Assembly (NCBI GenBank): GCA_020747015.1 | Contig: JAGTJM010000029.1 | Location: forward strand, 310,001-374,000 | Origin: Pyrenochaeta sp. MPI-SDFR-AT-0127 | Taxonomy: Eukaryota; Ascomycota; Dothideomycetes; Pleosporales; Cucurbitariaceae | Length of the DNA: 64,000 nucleotides | Direction of reading: 5' to 3' | The notes under the pieces: model-generated | What the model saw: only the letters and a program-made list of their open reading frames with translations | Told to the model about the DNA's origin: nothing | The model's database searches: none | Translations under genes and position numbers: made by a program | Shown here: positions 33,746-45,363 of the stretch, piece after piece | Numbering within the stretch: position 1 is the stretch's first letter | Layout of the letters: each line of letters starts with the position of its first letter

Positions 33746-34453
33746 ATATGTAGATGGCGGCGTAAAAAGATCTTAAAATTTATGCATTAAGTACTTGAGA
33801 ATTTCTTATATTTGCTGCTATGTTTCTGTTATCCTTGGTAGCCATGATAGAACATGGAGTTTCTCGGGTCGCCTTGTAACTCTGGTTCTATCAAAGAACG
33901 GGAAATTAAAATTTCCAAAAGGTCTATGCACGCAAACTCATATTCTCCCACGGTATCTACATTGTGAATATAGTTAGCACGTATGGTCAGTCTAATAAGT
34001 ACGAACAAAATTGGCATGGGTGTAACCTGTGGTGGACTTGGGCTGGCGTCGCTACCACCGTCTGTAGACCATCGCAGGCTTATATTGGAGCCGCTGCAAC
34101 AATGGGATCTCAACGTAGGACTAAAAGTCTCAAGGAGCGACTAGAACTGGAAATATGGTATACTCCTAGTTCGTGAAGTCACGTTTGGCGCTCAATACTT
34201 CCATCAATAAAAAGCATTTTCGTTGCAACGAATGAGGTGCGACACAGCTGTATTACTATCAGACTCAGACTCGAGCCACTACTAGGTGATGTCACTGAGA
34301 CAAACTAACACAGAAATTGTAGGATGAGACGTAAAATACTGTCTTAAACTATGAGATCTACAATATTTGACACGAGAAAGAGCGAATCAATAAGAGCAAT
34401 TACTATGATGTTGACGATACACACAAAGACATGGAGAACCCATGCGACTTATG
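33746..34453. other. Intergenic region
   Basis: Lies upstream of gene B and downstream of the double-RING gene. No gene, repeat or clear regulatory motif seen. Confidence 0.5.
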
Positions 34454-35785
34454 TCAGCACTCACACCCATCAGTCCAGATCGCTCGACACACCACACACC
34501 GAGCAGCTCTCCCGCTCTCTGAACAATGTTCCTTCCACGTATTAAAACACCCCCTATGTACACTCCTTCCGCAACCGTCCTTACACCAGGTCAAGCCTTG
34601 CACAAGGTTATCATCTTCATCGTCGTCGTCATCGAGGTCCTGCATCATTTCTTTGCAGATGTGGCATTCGCTATCAATCGCTCTTCTCCTCACATGCCGT
34701 GCAGCACAGCCTCCGGTGCACTCACAATCTTCAACCCATTTTTTCCGACACATGCAACATGTTACAGTATTATTGCCAGCCTCACGCTCGCTGCGCCACG
34801 ATTCGAAGCATGCCTTGTGTACGGTTCTACCGCAGCCTGATCGGCACCAAACTAGCTCTGAAGGCTCGCATTCAGAGAGAAGACCATCATCGTAACATAT
34901 AGGGCATTCTTCATCGAAAGCCGCCCGGCGAACATGTAGGCGTGCGCAAAGCCTTACAGGAGTGGAAGGCTGCGGCAGAGATGGAGTCGATGGGATTGGC
35001 GAAACAGACCTAGATGCTGGAGGAGTTGGCATAGCTGGTCTTGGCTCGACCGGCCTTGTTACTGGTAATCTTGTAGAACTCGAAGTACGCGTATTGGGAG
35101 AAATGTTGGATGCAATGCTTGATGATCTAGACAAGCGTACTGAAGAAATGTCCGATGTTGAGACGCGAGATATGGGTGGACTGGTGTTAGAAGATCGTGA
35201 ATCATATCGTAGCGTGTCTAGACGGCGTTGTGCAGTACGGATGGTCTCTTGCATCGCGGCGATGGTCTCTTGTAGCGTTTCAACCTCCGAATGCACGGGA
35301 AGAGGAACCCGGGAGGAAACATTGGTTGATGTTGGACGCCTTGATATGGTAATTGGTGCCATGACGGGGGCACGAGGAGGGGAAGAGAGCGCCGCAGGAT
35401 AATGTCTAGAATGAGGCACATTTCTTTGCACTGCCCTGTAGTTGGTGGTTGGATACACTGCTCGAATTCTTCTTATCCATGTTTCCACCACGTCGCGATC
35501 TTGCGACTGGTGATTCCGCTTACACAGCCCGAGCCGAGCGAGGCTAAGAAGCTCGGGCTGCAGTTGCACTGGGTCTGGTTGCTGCATAGAGATTTGGTCA
35601 ACGAGACGATCAAATGCCTGGACATTGACCGCTGCTATTGGGTTATGGCACCCGCGGCGTTGAGATGGAGCGTAGCCACAACAGCGCCCATTGTTGCAAA
35701 GCTGTAGCACAGCCTCAGGATCCCAAGATTGGGGCGCTTCGGTAACTGAAAAAAGAGAGTCGCGTCTGACTGTAGTATAAGGCAT
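34454..35785 (-). CDS. Protein with two tandem RING-like domains
   Basis: Single-exon protein of 443 residues. The N-terminus has a short Cys cluster (about 30-46), then a long Ser/Pro-rich disordered part with a coiled-coil-like helix at about 166-194. The C-terminal 150 residues hold two copies of one module: C-P-I-C at 294-297 with W-C-x3-C-G-R-T-V-H-x2-C-F, C-C-M-C and a closing C-E-C; and C-H-I-C at 374-377 with W-C-x3-C-G-R-S-V-H-x2-C-F, C-V-V-C and a closing C-E-C. The ligand pattern fits zinc-binding RING domains of E3 ubiquitin ligases; the W-C...C-G...V-H core recalls ZSWIM2/MEX-type RINGs. The protein ends exactly on the last C-E-C. An internal duplication is clear; ligase activity is inferred. 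Confidence 0.78.
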   Translation of the reverse strand: MPYTTVRRDSLFSVTEAPQSWDPEAVLQLCNNGRCCGYAPSQRRGCHNPIAAVNVQAFDRLVDQISMQQPDPVQLQPELLSLARLGLCKRNHQSQDRDVVETWIRRIRAVYPTTNYRAVQRNVPHSRHYPAALSSPPRAPVMAPITISRRPTSTNVSSRVPLPVHSEVETLQETIAAMQETIRTAQRRLDTLRYDSRSSNTSPPISRVSTSDISSVRLSRSSSIASNISPNTRTSSSTRLPVTRPVEPRPAMPTPPASRSVSPIPSTPSLPQPSTPVRLCARLHVRRAAFDEECPICYDDGLLSECEPSELVWCRSGCGRTVHKACFESWRSEREAGNNTVTCCMCRKKWVEDCECTGGCAARHVRRRAIDSECHICKEMMQDLDDDDDEDDNLVQGLTWCKDGCGRSVHRGCFNTWKEHCSESGRAARCVVCRAIWTDGCEC

Positions 35786-37421
35786 AGTTGCTTGTGCAGT
35801 AGTGTGCGAGTCGTGTGTTGGTGCTAGCAGTGAGGTCGATGCAAAATATATGCTGAAGTAACCCCTCCACCTTCTTCCGACATAGTGCCTCAGGAGTCAA
35901 GCCTCATTCCTACAAGCCATCCTGAAAGAACCAGGAATTCATGCGTATGTGGCTATGCCCAAATTTAGACCCAGACGGATGTAGTATACAAGGCTGGAAA
36001 CACAGCCAGTCCCGGACGTTTCCCACCATGAACTCAAGCCAGGCAAACAACGAACCGTAATCGTGGGCCACACACCAAGTTGCCTTGCTAGCCAACAAGG
36101 CGCAGCGCTTAGAAGTTTCACACGGACAAGCGCAAAGTGGGGTATATTGTTGAGGATGAGGGCGGCGTGGTAATCACGTGTGACAGCTCGACACACTTTT
36201 CGTTTCCAAACCCGGGGCCGCGCGATCTATCTATTGGTCGTGGTTTGCGACGGCTGAAATGGTGTTAGACCTTCCTTTGCTCTAAATTGTAGCTTTGCTT
36301 GATCAGGTTGCAAGGCCGGGGCGCTTGCTGTGGCACAGGAAACAATGCGTCGAGAACTAGCTGAACTTGCTTCATGCGCTGTGCACCCACGAGACATAAA
36401 GTGTTCATGATTAAGTTTGAGACCCTGAGAAGGTAGTTGCGACGTGAAAAATGATGAAGATATTTGGCATTGGCATGGTAAACACTTCTCGTGGGAACAG
36501 CCAGATGATCGGCTGGGACGGTAGCTCGAAACTTGCTCTTGAATCGGTCTGGCGGAAAATAGCTATTTCGCCGCTCGTATCCATAATGCGTTACTGAAGC
36601 ATTCTACCATCTTAGAGCCTGATGATGCCGAGTTTGAAATACACGTGCAAATGTCTCGCTCAGCCATTTGAGACGAGCCAGTGTGCTCGGGCGCAAAACC
36701 GTGTCCAGGTGTGTTGTAAAAACATGCATGCAGTATACGCCACATTTCATAATTACCAGCCGAATATTCTCATATCACCCACAGTTCGATTCACACACTC
36801 TGACCCACTAGCAAAGCATGAATCTCGAAAGGATTCAATGAAACGCCTCAAAAGCTCTGAGTTTGTACGGTAGAGCAATCTGGCTAGAGTGCAATCTCAA
36901 AACGGCCCGATGACTTTACAGACACCTGATGCAGTGTGTAACCTTGGCCAGACGCATGTCGAGGATGGGAACAGATGACGAGCGCATTTTAATCTACGTG
37001 CGCTAAGTGGGTCGGCCCACGCGAGGCCGATCGCAGTTCATTCGTGTACTCTGAATATAGTAGACTTCTCGGCGGTTTCGGTAATTGGGAGAAATCAGTC
37101 GACTTAGCGATCAAGTAGTGGGTGGTTCAAATTTGAGCGACAGCGTGTTAAACCAGCACTGGACCGCTGGTCAAATGTTGCCGTAGTTGAACATGCTTTC
37201 TTCTTTTTTTGGGCTAACGATAAACTGATTAGACGAACACAGATCTGTGACAGGTGTTTATCATATCCTGTGTAGTTTTCTTGCGTTTGTTGTGTCTTTG
37301 CTCTCGTGAAACAATATCATTACGAGTCTTTCCGTCTGATGGCCAAGGACACTGAATGGCTTCTGCTGCAAGTGTGCGGTCTGCAGAAAATTACGCGCGG
37401 CCTTAACAACTCATCGCTCGC
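35786..37421. other. Intergenic region (1.6 kb)
   Basis: No gene I can support. A few open frames of 60-85 codons show no similarity. It contains the upstream region of the double-RING gene and the 3' region of the next gene. Confidence 0.5.
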
Positions 37422-38339
37422 TCACCACGATGGCCCTTGCCCTTCCTCTTTCTCTTTAGCCAACTTCCTTTCCAATGCCAGCCGCGCCTCCTCTCCATAC
37501 TTCTTCTCCCACTCTTTCGTTCTTTCCTTCTGTGGTGCGCTGAACTGCGTACTCAATCCACCCCTTGATTTGACCTGCATCTTCTTTTCTGCCGCCTCGT
37601 TCTGCTTCAACTGCTCTTCTGCGCTCTGTATCCTCCGCTTCAAGCTGATCTCGAACATGTCCCTACCCCTTCTTCTTCCTTTAAGCCCGTTGTCGTCTCG
37701 ATCGAAATATACGGCCCAGCGAAGGCCTTCTTTACCCCATGGTGTGGAGGGATCGGAATCAGCGCCGTCCCATTCATCGATTGCGACGAAGCCCTCCCAC
37801 CCGTCAAATACAAGGTGCGTTTCATCTTCGGTCCAATCCCAATCTCCAACATGATGTAAAATGCTTCCCGTGCGATTCGAGTAGCGCAGTTCGTATGTGG
37901 AGCGATCGCAGTATATCCAGTTCAGGACAGGTGGCTCGTCACTGATGGTGGACACGAGGCCTCGCTCTGGTGGAGAACGATTCTCATCTGGGTACTGTAT
38001 GTAGAAGCCTGCAAATGCGTGCAATGGCCCTAAATCTTGTTGTAACTCGATTCCCTTCAGCCCCAGTGCTTCCCCCGGTGGCACCGGCTTGTCCTCCTTG
38101 TTCCTGGGGACCACCCAAACTTTATCATGGCGGACCACGAGGATACCGTTATTTACTTCCTCCTGCGCAATTTCGTCAGGGTCGTCACAGGATACCAAAC
38201 AGTTAAATTTCCACATGCGCGACTCATTGTTGGCTTCTTCGTTCTGCTTCTTTTGGTGCTCGACTCCTTGAGCGATGCCCGTGACGACGGGTATAGCGAC
38301 AACACAGCCGCCGAGAAATAGACCCAGTGGTAGGGCCAT
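37422..38339 (-). CDS. Conserved fungal protein of unknown function, N-terminal membrane anchor
   Basis: Single-exon protein, 305 residues from the ATG at 38339. This start opens directly into a hydrophobic segment (residues 3-22) followed by charged G-V-E-H-Q-K-K-Q-N-E-E-A, a layout I know from uncharacterised ascomycete proteins. An upstream in-frame ATG at 38459 adds 40 residues without clear character and is less likely. The central part is a beta-rich region with W-I-Y-C-D, L-R-Y-S-N-R and D-W-D-W-T; the C-terminus is a long charged coiled coil with E-K-K-Y-G-E-E-A-R. No catalytic motif is seen. It could be a single-pass membrane or ER protein. Confidence 0.72.
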   Translation of the reverse strand: MALPLGLFLGGCVVAIPVVTGIAQGVEHQKKQNEEANNESRMWKFNCLVSCDDPDEIAQEEVNNGILVVRHDKVWVVPRNKEDKPVPPGEALGLKGIELQQDLGPLHAFAGFYIQYPDENRSPPERGLVSTISDEPPVLNWIYCDRSTYELRYSNRTGSILHHVGDWDWTEDETHLVFDGWEGFVAIDEWDGADSDPSTPWGKEGLRWAVYFDRDDNGLKGRRRGRDMFEISLKRRIQSAEEQLKQNEAAEKKMQVKSRGGLSTQFSAPQKERTKEWEKKYGEEARLALERKLAKEKEEGQGPSW

Positions 38340-38636
38340 TATACAGTGAAGCCAAAGTGGTGGATGGTGCAAAGGCAGATGCGTCGCGTGGGCATCGCGC
38401 GAACCTGATAGTAGCTGGCAGCCGCACGAAGTGGGATGGGATGGACGACACTGCGTCATTTACAGGGATTAGAACGGTTTAGCGAGTTTAGTGTATCTTG
38501 ATTAGCATGCTACTTACTAACAGCAGCCTTGCACCTTACCACAAAGAGCTTTAGCTCCCTGGCCTCATCGGCCTATACCTACAGAACGATTCTATCTTTG
38601 TAGATGACGAAAACACAAAAGTTGACTTTGTAGAGC

Positions 38637-40787
38637 CTAGAGAGGAGCATTTCCGGCGTGGATACGAAAGAATCGCGCACATATCGTGTTAGGTACGGAC
38701 AACTCGAGGTGCGTACCCTTAAGATTACTCTTCGTGCCTAAGAACAATGGATAAAGTAACTCGATCCGGTAATTGGGCTGCGAGTCCGTCAGGGGAAGGG
38801 GCAAGACATGGGTTGTAGGTCCTGCCCGCCTCCACACTGACAGGAGCATGTCGCCATTAGTGCACTTCATTCCCAGTGCAACCCACTCCGACTCCCACGA
38901 AGGCAGACCGAGCGGCCAAAAAGGGTGTGCATGTCGAAGCAGTTGTCGGATCGACTTGTAGACGTCCATACCCGCCTTGATAAGGTCGTATTGGTGCGAT
39001 TTCAAGTGGTCAAGGCGTCCGCTGAGGTGGACACGCCCTAAAAGGCTATTGATGACAGTCAGAGCGTTCATTTCATCGCTCCACTCGCCTTGCGGATATG
39101 CCCAGGTAGCACTTTGTTCGGGAAGCACTGCAGTCGGCACGGCGGCCGCAATTGCCGCATATGCCTCAGGTTTCTGTTGGTCGCTCGTGCATTGCAGCGT
39201 GTGAATAGCTAGCATAGCGTAATCCATCCGCTGTCCGCCGCTCGAGCAGTTTTCGAATACTAAGGCAGGATATTTGCGGAGAAGCTCTTCAACCCATCCC
39301 AAGTAAGCACGTTGGTGCTCTAAATGAGCAACACCAGTATTTTTGTCATCAATATCGCTGCCCAAAAGGACTTCGATGTTGTAGTCAAACTTGAAATACC
39401 CTACGCCGAAGCCTCGAACGAGGTTATCGATGATGCCGTGCATCCTCTCCCTCACCACAGGGTGACGATAATCAAGCTGAAAGCGACCTCGCTCAACAAT
39501 TCGCTGGCCCGAGTGCTGGAAGAATGCCGCTTCAGGTAGTTGTGAGCCTACGATGCTCCTGATGCCGACAACCTCAGGCTCCAGCCACACGCCCGGAATC
39601 AAGCCATGGGCACGAATGGTGTCGAGCAAGTTCTTGAAGCCAGAGGGAAAGCGCTTCTGGGATGGTTGCCATAGCCCGACATCATCCCACCAGTCCAAGT
39701 CATCCGCGTACCACCCCGCATCAATCACAAAATATTCCGCTCCAGAGCGGGCCACGGGAGCAAGTAGGGCTTTAATCTTATCCTCATCTGGATCACCCAT
39801 GAGGCAGTTCATATAATCGTTAAAAATAATTGGAAGTGTGTCGTAGTCTGGATGGGGTCGAAGAATTCTTCGGCGATAATTGGTAATGGCGGCAAAGGCA
39901 CTTTCTGCTGAGCTCCGAACGTGACAACAGGCAACAGGCACGCTGGTAAATGACTCCCCTGGCGCCAAAGTCACCGTCCAGTCGTGGTCATAGGCAGTTG
40001 GCCCACCAGCCGCTAGGTAAACGCTGTCCTTGTAGTCTCCAATCTCCCATTTCCAGGACCCATTACTTTCTACCTGCCATAGCCAACTGTCTTTCCCGTC
40101 TCTTCGCGCGAGAAGTCCCATGGGCAGCGAGCCGTTAGTCGAAAACGATCCGCGATTTGAAACAGCATAGGTGGCTAATGTTGCCTTATGTCCGTCCCCA
40201 AGCTCATAAAGACGGTAATTGTCAATTCCAACGCTACCAAGAGATTGCTCTTTCCACATTGCTTCACGAAACCAGCTATTTGTCGCAACAGATATTGTGT
40301 AGTCATCCCACCACTTCTGCGATGCGGCAGTCATTCCGCCAATCGTGAACGAAGAGAGCTGTGAAACCATCCTAGGGGTGTCGGTCGGATTTGTGACTGT
40401 AGCAAAACTTCTTAACACTGGCACATCGTCGTACGCGACGAAGTGATGAATAATTCGGAGACCGGTGATATGATCAAAGGAAGTGATATCCAGAGTCTGG
40501 GTATGTCCTACTCGGCCTTCTGAATGACACTCGTAACACATCCGCTCAGACAGATAGCTTCCAATAAGCGATTTACACGTTTTGGTGGTGGTATTGCCCT
40601 CTCCAACGGCACGCACGCCATGGACTCCAATACTAGGTGATTCGAACCATTGAGAAGCAAACGCAGGTCGCTCGCATCCTTTAGGGACAAAGTCGTCGAT
40701 GCATGGAACTCCACTGCTGTTAACGCTAATGTAAAGAGTGAATGCTAACGTTTGCCATTCAATCAATGTCTGCTCGGTAGTAACCAT
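38637..40787 (-). CDS. Alpha-galactosidase, glycoside hydrolase family 36
   Basis: Predicted intracellular alpha-galactosidase that splits alpha-1,6-galactosides such as melibiose and raffinose. Single exon, 716 residues, full length for GH36. The nucleophile Asp about 468 lies in Y-F-K-F-D-Y-N and the acid/base Asp about 536 in C-T-S-D-Q. Substrate-site residues in I-D-A-G-W-Y, W-L-E-P-E-V and E-N-C-S-S-G-G-Q-R match the family. No signal peptide is visible, so it should act in the cytosol on imported sugars, fitting the MFS sugar transporter 4.6 kb away. A GCGGGG at 40824-40829 on the upstream side matches the CreA consensus. About 300 bases of plain intergenic DNA lie to its left. Confidence 0.95.
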   Translation of the reverse strand: MVTTEQTLIEWQTLAFTLYISVNSSGVPCIDDFVPKGCERPAFASQWFESPSIGVHGVRAVGEGNTTTKTCKSLIGSYLSERMCYECHSEGRVGHTQTLDITSFDHITGLRIIHHFVAYDDVPVLRSFATVTNPTDTPRMVSQLSSFTIGGMTAASQKWWDDYTISVATNSWFREAMWKEQSLGSVGIDNYRLYELGDGHKATLATYAVSNRGSFSTNGSLPMGLLARRDGKDSWLWQVESNGSWKWEIGDYKDSVYLAAGGPTAYDHDWTVTLAPGESFTSVPVACCHVRSSAESAFAAITNYRRRILRPHPDYDTLPIIFNDYMNCLMGDPDEDKIKALLAPVARSGAEYFVIDAGWYADDLDWWDDVGLWQPSQKRFPSGFKNLLDTIRAHGLIPGVWLEPEVVGIRSIVGSQLPEAAFFQHSGQRIVERGRFQLDYRHPVVRERMHGIIDNLVRGFGVGYFKFDYNIEVLLGSDIDDKNTGVAHLEHQRAYLGWVEELLRKYPALVFENCSSGGQRMDYAMLAIHTLQCTSDQQKPEAYAAIAAAVPTAVLPEQSATWAYPQGEWSDEMNALTVINSLLGRVHLSGRLDHLKSHQYDLIKAGMDVYKSIRQLLRHAHPFWPLGLPSWESEWVALGMKCTNGDMLLSVWRRAGPTTHVLPLPLTDSQPNYRIELLYPLFLGTKSNLKGTHLELSVPNTICARFFRIHAGNAPL

Positions 40788-41744
40788 TGTATTTGACGCG
40801 CAAAGATAGACTGGCTGTGATAGGCGGGGTTAAGGGGCGGAATTCACGATTCCGGAAAAGTCTTCAGGCGGATTTTATCAAGGAAGATTGGATAATTCAA
40901 TTCAAGTAAGTGTGGAGAACAGGGTGTTGACTTTTGCTTATCTTGATGAGTGAAAAATAAGAGCTCAATAAGTGTATTATTCGGGGCGTTCGCTGATATG
41001 GTTCCCCACCAGCGTTATAGCCCCACTGCCACTCCTCTGAGCTTGAGACTTGTGATAGGGGGCGTTACGAAAACATTATCCCTAGCCTACTGTATAAGTT
41101 CTTTTACGTTGTGCATCGCAATGCTAAGCTACACCTGTTGTCCTCCGTTTTGAGTTTGACTAAAGCCTGGCCAATCATTAATTACCCTTGTAATTTTCCG
41201 CACCTGTTCCTGAAAAGCTTATTCGTGATAAAAGGCCGAGGCAGGCTATTCGATGCGAACTAGTGGCGTTCGACCATCGATATATGGCAGTTTGATACCC
41301 CGTGTTGCAACGGCAATTCCAACGACAACGCGGGGTCTCCATCGGGAATTCCCCGCATGTCGCTTCATTCAAGCCTAGTTCGACGCCATAACCTTCCACT
41401 TCGAGCTAGTCTCTATCAACCGAACAGGGACACTCAAAACATGAGCTGCCAATACTCCGGTGTGCCGAAGGTTAATGCAGTTGTACCAGGACATCGTAAC
41501 TATTCTGTTTTAATCATGTCCACCTTTGAGCAGGAAGATGGAGTTTGTAAGGTCATTTGCAGTCGCATGGTGCACATACACCGCGCTGATCTTTCCTGAA
41601 CCTACGTGATCGCAAGCGATTGGATATTAGCCATCTAATGATCATTGAGTAATGTGAAACTGAGTATAAATATTAAGAGACAAACGCCATTGTTTGTCTA
41701 TCGCAACGTTGTATCATTGCCTCACAGCTGAGCCGAAATTTGCC
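40788..41744. promoter_or_regulatory. Divergent promoter region of two CAZyme-type genes
   Basis: Shared upstream region of the GH36 gene (minus) and the beta-helix protein gene (plus). It has a CreA-type GCGGGG at 40824-40829 and a TATAAA at 41665-41670, 75 bases before the plus-strand start. No coding sequence is seen between. Shared control of the two genes is inference from layout. Confidence 0.5.
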
Positions 41745-43827
41745 ATGTTTACCAACGCACTAGTATTGCTCTATGTGGCTCTCCTGGCTCAGGCAGTGAC
41801 AGCCGACTTTTATGTGTCACCCACTGGTAATGACAATAACAGTGGCTCGGAATCCTCTCCATTCAAAACCCTCGAACGCGCCCAGACCGCAGTGCGAACC
41901 ACAAATAGCAATCTTGAGAGCAATCTTCATGTCAATATAGCTCCAGGCACCTACTATTTGGCCAAACCGCTGACGTTTACATCTGCCGACTCCGGCTCGA
42001 ATAACTTTAGTGTCATCTGGCAAGCGACAGACCCTGTGCATGGAGCGGACATTTCAGGAGGCACGCCCATCACAACATGGTCGGTACACGATGCCCAGAA
42101 AAACATCTACACTGCACAAGTCCCAGCTGGCTCTCAGTCTCGCCATTTCTTTGTAAATCAAAAGCATGCCCAACGCGCACGTACACAGCTTCAGCGAAGC
42201 GCCCTTCGGCTCACGGCTCGAGGATTCGATGTAACGGACAACGCCACGCAGTACATCACCAAGCTACCCGGTATCAAAACCGGGGAGTTGCGAAGCATCA
42301 ATTCGTTCACTGACCGCTATATTCCTGTGGCCGCAGTGGAGGGCACTGAATTGATCATGGCTAATCCAGCGTTCAACAATAATATCATCGGCTACGACAC
42401 CGTCATCAAGCCGGACGTTCCTGGCTCACTGTGGATGGAAAACGTCCTCGATCTGCTCTCAGATGAAGGCGAATACTACCTTGATGAATCAAATTCCACT
42501 ATTTACTACAAGCCAATCGGTTCAGGCAGCATGGATAACGCATACGCTGTGCTACCCAAACTTGAGCAATTGATCGTCGTCGCCGGTACGTACGACAATC
42601 CTGTGCACGATTTGGTCTTCCAAGGGTTCAATTATATGCATACTACATGGAGTAAGTAACTCATTGCCCAATGCCTGACTACCTAGGCTAAACCTTCGGA
42701 CGCGGCTAATCTGTTACATAGATAAGCCTTCAAGCAATACTGGCTACGTCGATCAACAGACTGGGGGATATATTGGACTCAACGACACTTACGCCGATTT
42801 TGAAGCTTCAAGGCCTTTCTGGTTCCAGATTCCTGGCTCTGTACAGGCGTCAGCATGCAATAACATCTCGTTCCGTAACGGCTCTATGATCGCCCTCATG
42901 GGTGGAATGGGCATCGGTAATGACCCTAATGCTCACGCCCCGCCGGGCGTGGGGCTTGGAGTATCTAACCTCGACATAAGCGGCATGTTTTTTGTCCAGA
43001 CCGGTGCAAATGCCATCACTGTCGGTGGAATTCAAGCCGATTCCCACCATCCCAGCGATGTTAGAATGACGAACAAGTTCATCACTATCACGGAAAATAT
43101 CTTTACTGACCAGCAGTACACTATAACTTCTGGGGTACCAATATTTGTAACCTATACAGAAGGCACGAAGATCACACACAATGATATTTCGAACGTGCCA
43201 TATAGCGGTATTTGCTACGGCTACGGCTGGGGCTCAAATGATGCAGGCGGCAGCCCTCGATACCAAGACCGTGGCCTGTACAAGCATCAACCCATTTATA
43301 ATACCCCTACAACCATGAAGAATGGAGTCATCTCATATAATCTGATCAGCAACTATGGCACAATGCACTCCGATCTTGGTGGTATCTACACCCTCAGTGC
43401 CAGCCCTAATACTGCCTTGTCTAACAACTGGATCAAAACAAACAACGGGTACGGTGAGTAACTTAGAATCCACCCGCTACACATTTCCTTTCGCTGATCA
43501 CAATGAATTGTAGCTCTCTATCACGATGAGGGTTCACGGGAATATACATCAGAACTAAGCGTGTATTCGGTCAAGGGAAGGTGGTTCAACGCCAACACTG
43601 AGAGCCGCCTCACAACCGGCAAACTCACAGCCCGTAATGCATGGACGACAGATCCGCCCCAGAATGGAAATCATGGATATGACATCCAGGTTTCCAACAT
43701 AACACAGTTTTCCGATTACAGCCAACTTCCCTACGAATTCAAGAACGTGTGCTATCTGGCAGGAATTCCACCATCGCAGCGTAGTTCTAGGCCAAGCACC
43801 AACACCGCCAGCCCACCAACCCAATGA
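41745..43827 (+). CDS. Secreted right-handed beta-helix protein (GH141-like)
   Basis: Predicted secreted parallel beta-helix protein of 650 residues, probably a carbohydrate-active enzyme. Exons 41745-42651, 42722-43453 and 43514-43827; introns of 70 and 60 bp, phase 1 each. The signal peptide starts at the ATG at 41745 and ends before D-F-Y-V-S-P-T-G-N-D, the typical opening of pectate-lyase-like beta-helix enzymes. G-S-x-S-S-P-F-K-T-L and I-A-P-G-T-Y follow. The middle has repeated N-I-S/N-D-I-S turns; the conserved block S-D-L-G-G-I-Y-T-L and Y-H-D-E-G-S-R precede the C-terminus. Overall order resembles GH141-type proteins (fucosidase/xylanase group), but the catalytic residues cannot be fixed from sequence alone. 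Neighbour to GH36 and the sugar transporter. Confidence 0.82.
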
Positions 43828-45363
43828 AGGATTTTTATAGAACCAGGCTCCGATCACTGCGGTCATGCCTACTATGGTGGTCGTAAAGTCATGGAGTGAA
43901 TTGGTTTGAGAGCGCATAAGAATGGGATTGCATGGATGTAATATTACACTACTTGGAAGCTTTTCCCTCCGGAACTGCTTCCACAATATTTCATGTATAT
44001 TCCATACATGGCGACTACTTGCTTTTCGTTTCTTCGTTACAAAAACTAGGCACTAGCAGCATATAACACTTTGTGGCTCCTTGATGACGTGCCTTCGGGT
44101 TATTGGGGCACACTGCCTTATGGTGTTCATCGCCTACCTTTCTCTTGTTCTTCACTAATGGCGACGCTTACTTACACTAAACGTACAGAAAGGATGAGTA
44201 GATCAGAACTTGCAATGAATATTCGAATAATTAAACACAAAGAGAAGGGAATAGAACTCCTCTTATCTCAAACCTCCACGTCATCTACCTGCTTGCCATT
44301 CTCGCTATGCTATCAGATTGCACATCTCATAGTTGCAAGGTATTGTAACAGGACTTTGAACTTTGACGGTGCTCACTGGCTCTCTCATTCAAGCAACTCA
44401 GGCGAACATACACCGAAACACACCCCTTGTCGCGGACCATGTCATCCCAGGTGGTTGACGCTCCAGCCAGTCATTTTGCTCCAATCTGGAGGAAGAGTAA
44501 TAGCGTATCCCAAACTGGGTTTATCACGAAATCCAGATAATTGGATGATTTCAACGAACATGCAAAAGTCAAAATTACCTGGGGTGTTCAGTCTGATTCA
44601 AAGTTCATCGATGAGAAAATGAGTGTATTAATTTGTCATAGAACAACAACTAGAACACAAGGTCAAGCACATGCCAGCATTTTACGACTGAGTTGCTCTA
44701 CCGACTATCAGTCACACTTTTGACAGGTCTACTTCTAAATCAATACATGGGCGAATAGATAGAGTTCACGAAAGCAATCTCGAGCGAAGATACAAAGTGG
44801 CGTACATGAGCCATGTTCGTGTTAAGTGGTGACCAGGAAAATAAGACCCGGAAAATTGTAGTCGGAAGACCCTTGCAAAACAAGGAGCAAAACGATTTCG
44901 GGTAATTTTGGTACATGAGACATGTTCGCAGCCTCGTATTGACCCCTCACACGTCGTGCTGATCCCTAACGAGGGTTCACACTAGCTTCGGTCACACTAG
45001 TCTAACCACGTCATTGGTAGCGGTATTCAGGACCAGGATAGGAAAATAGGTAAAGAAGGAAAAAAGTTGTAAAACAGAAACGGATAGTTTCGACATAGAC
45101 TTTGACCGATAATCCGCTGCACAGTTTAGGGCTTATCCCAACTCGAATCATTATGACTAGTCTTTTAGAGGTAACTCGCCGTCCGCGTGGATCGTTGAGC
45201 ATAAATCGCCTTCCCCATGGGGTGATGCAAGCGCCACACGCTAAGTGCGGAGATCTAATCGTACATATTTGTACTCCTTTCCAGGATAAAATTCATCATC
45301 AAAGTTACCTTCTGGCAATCTTTTAACCCTCGTTGATCTGAATCTAAACGATCAAGTCCAGCC
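43828..45363. other. Intergenic region (1.5 kb)
   Basis: No gene supported; the longest open frame (about 180 codons from 44071) shows no similarity and no coding character I trust. It includes the upstream region of the sugar transporter gene. No repeats seen. Confidence 0.5.

Noticed and set aside
37090..37180. Possible tRNA B-box (GGTTCAAAT)
   Set aside because: No matching A-box, acceptor stem or cloverleaf could be drawn around it.
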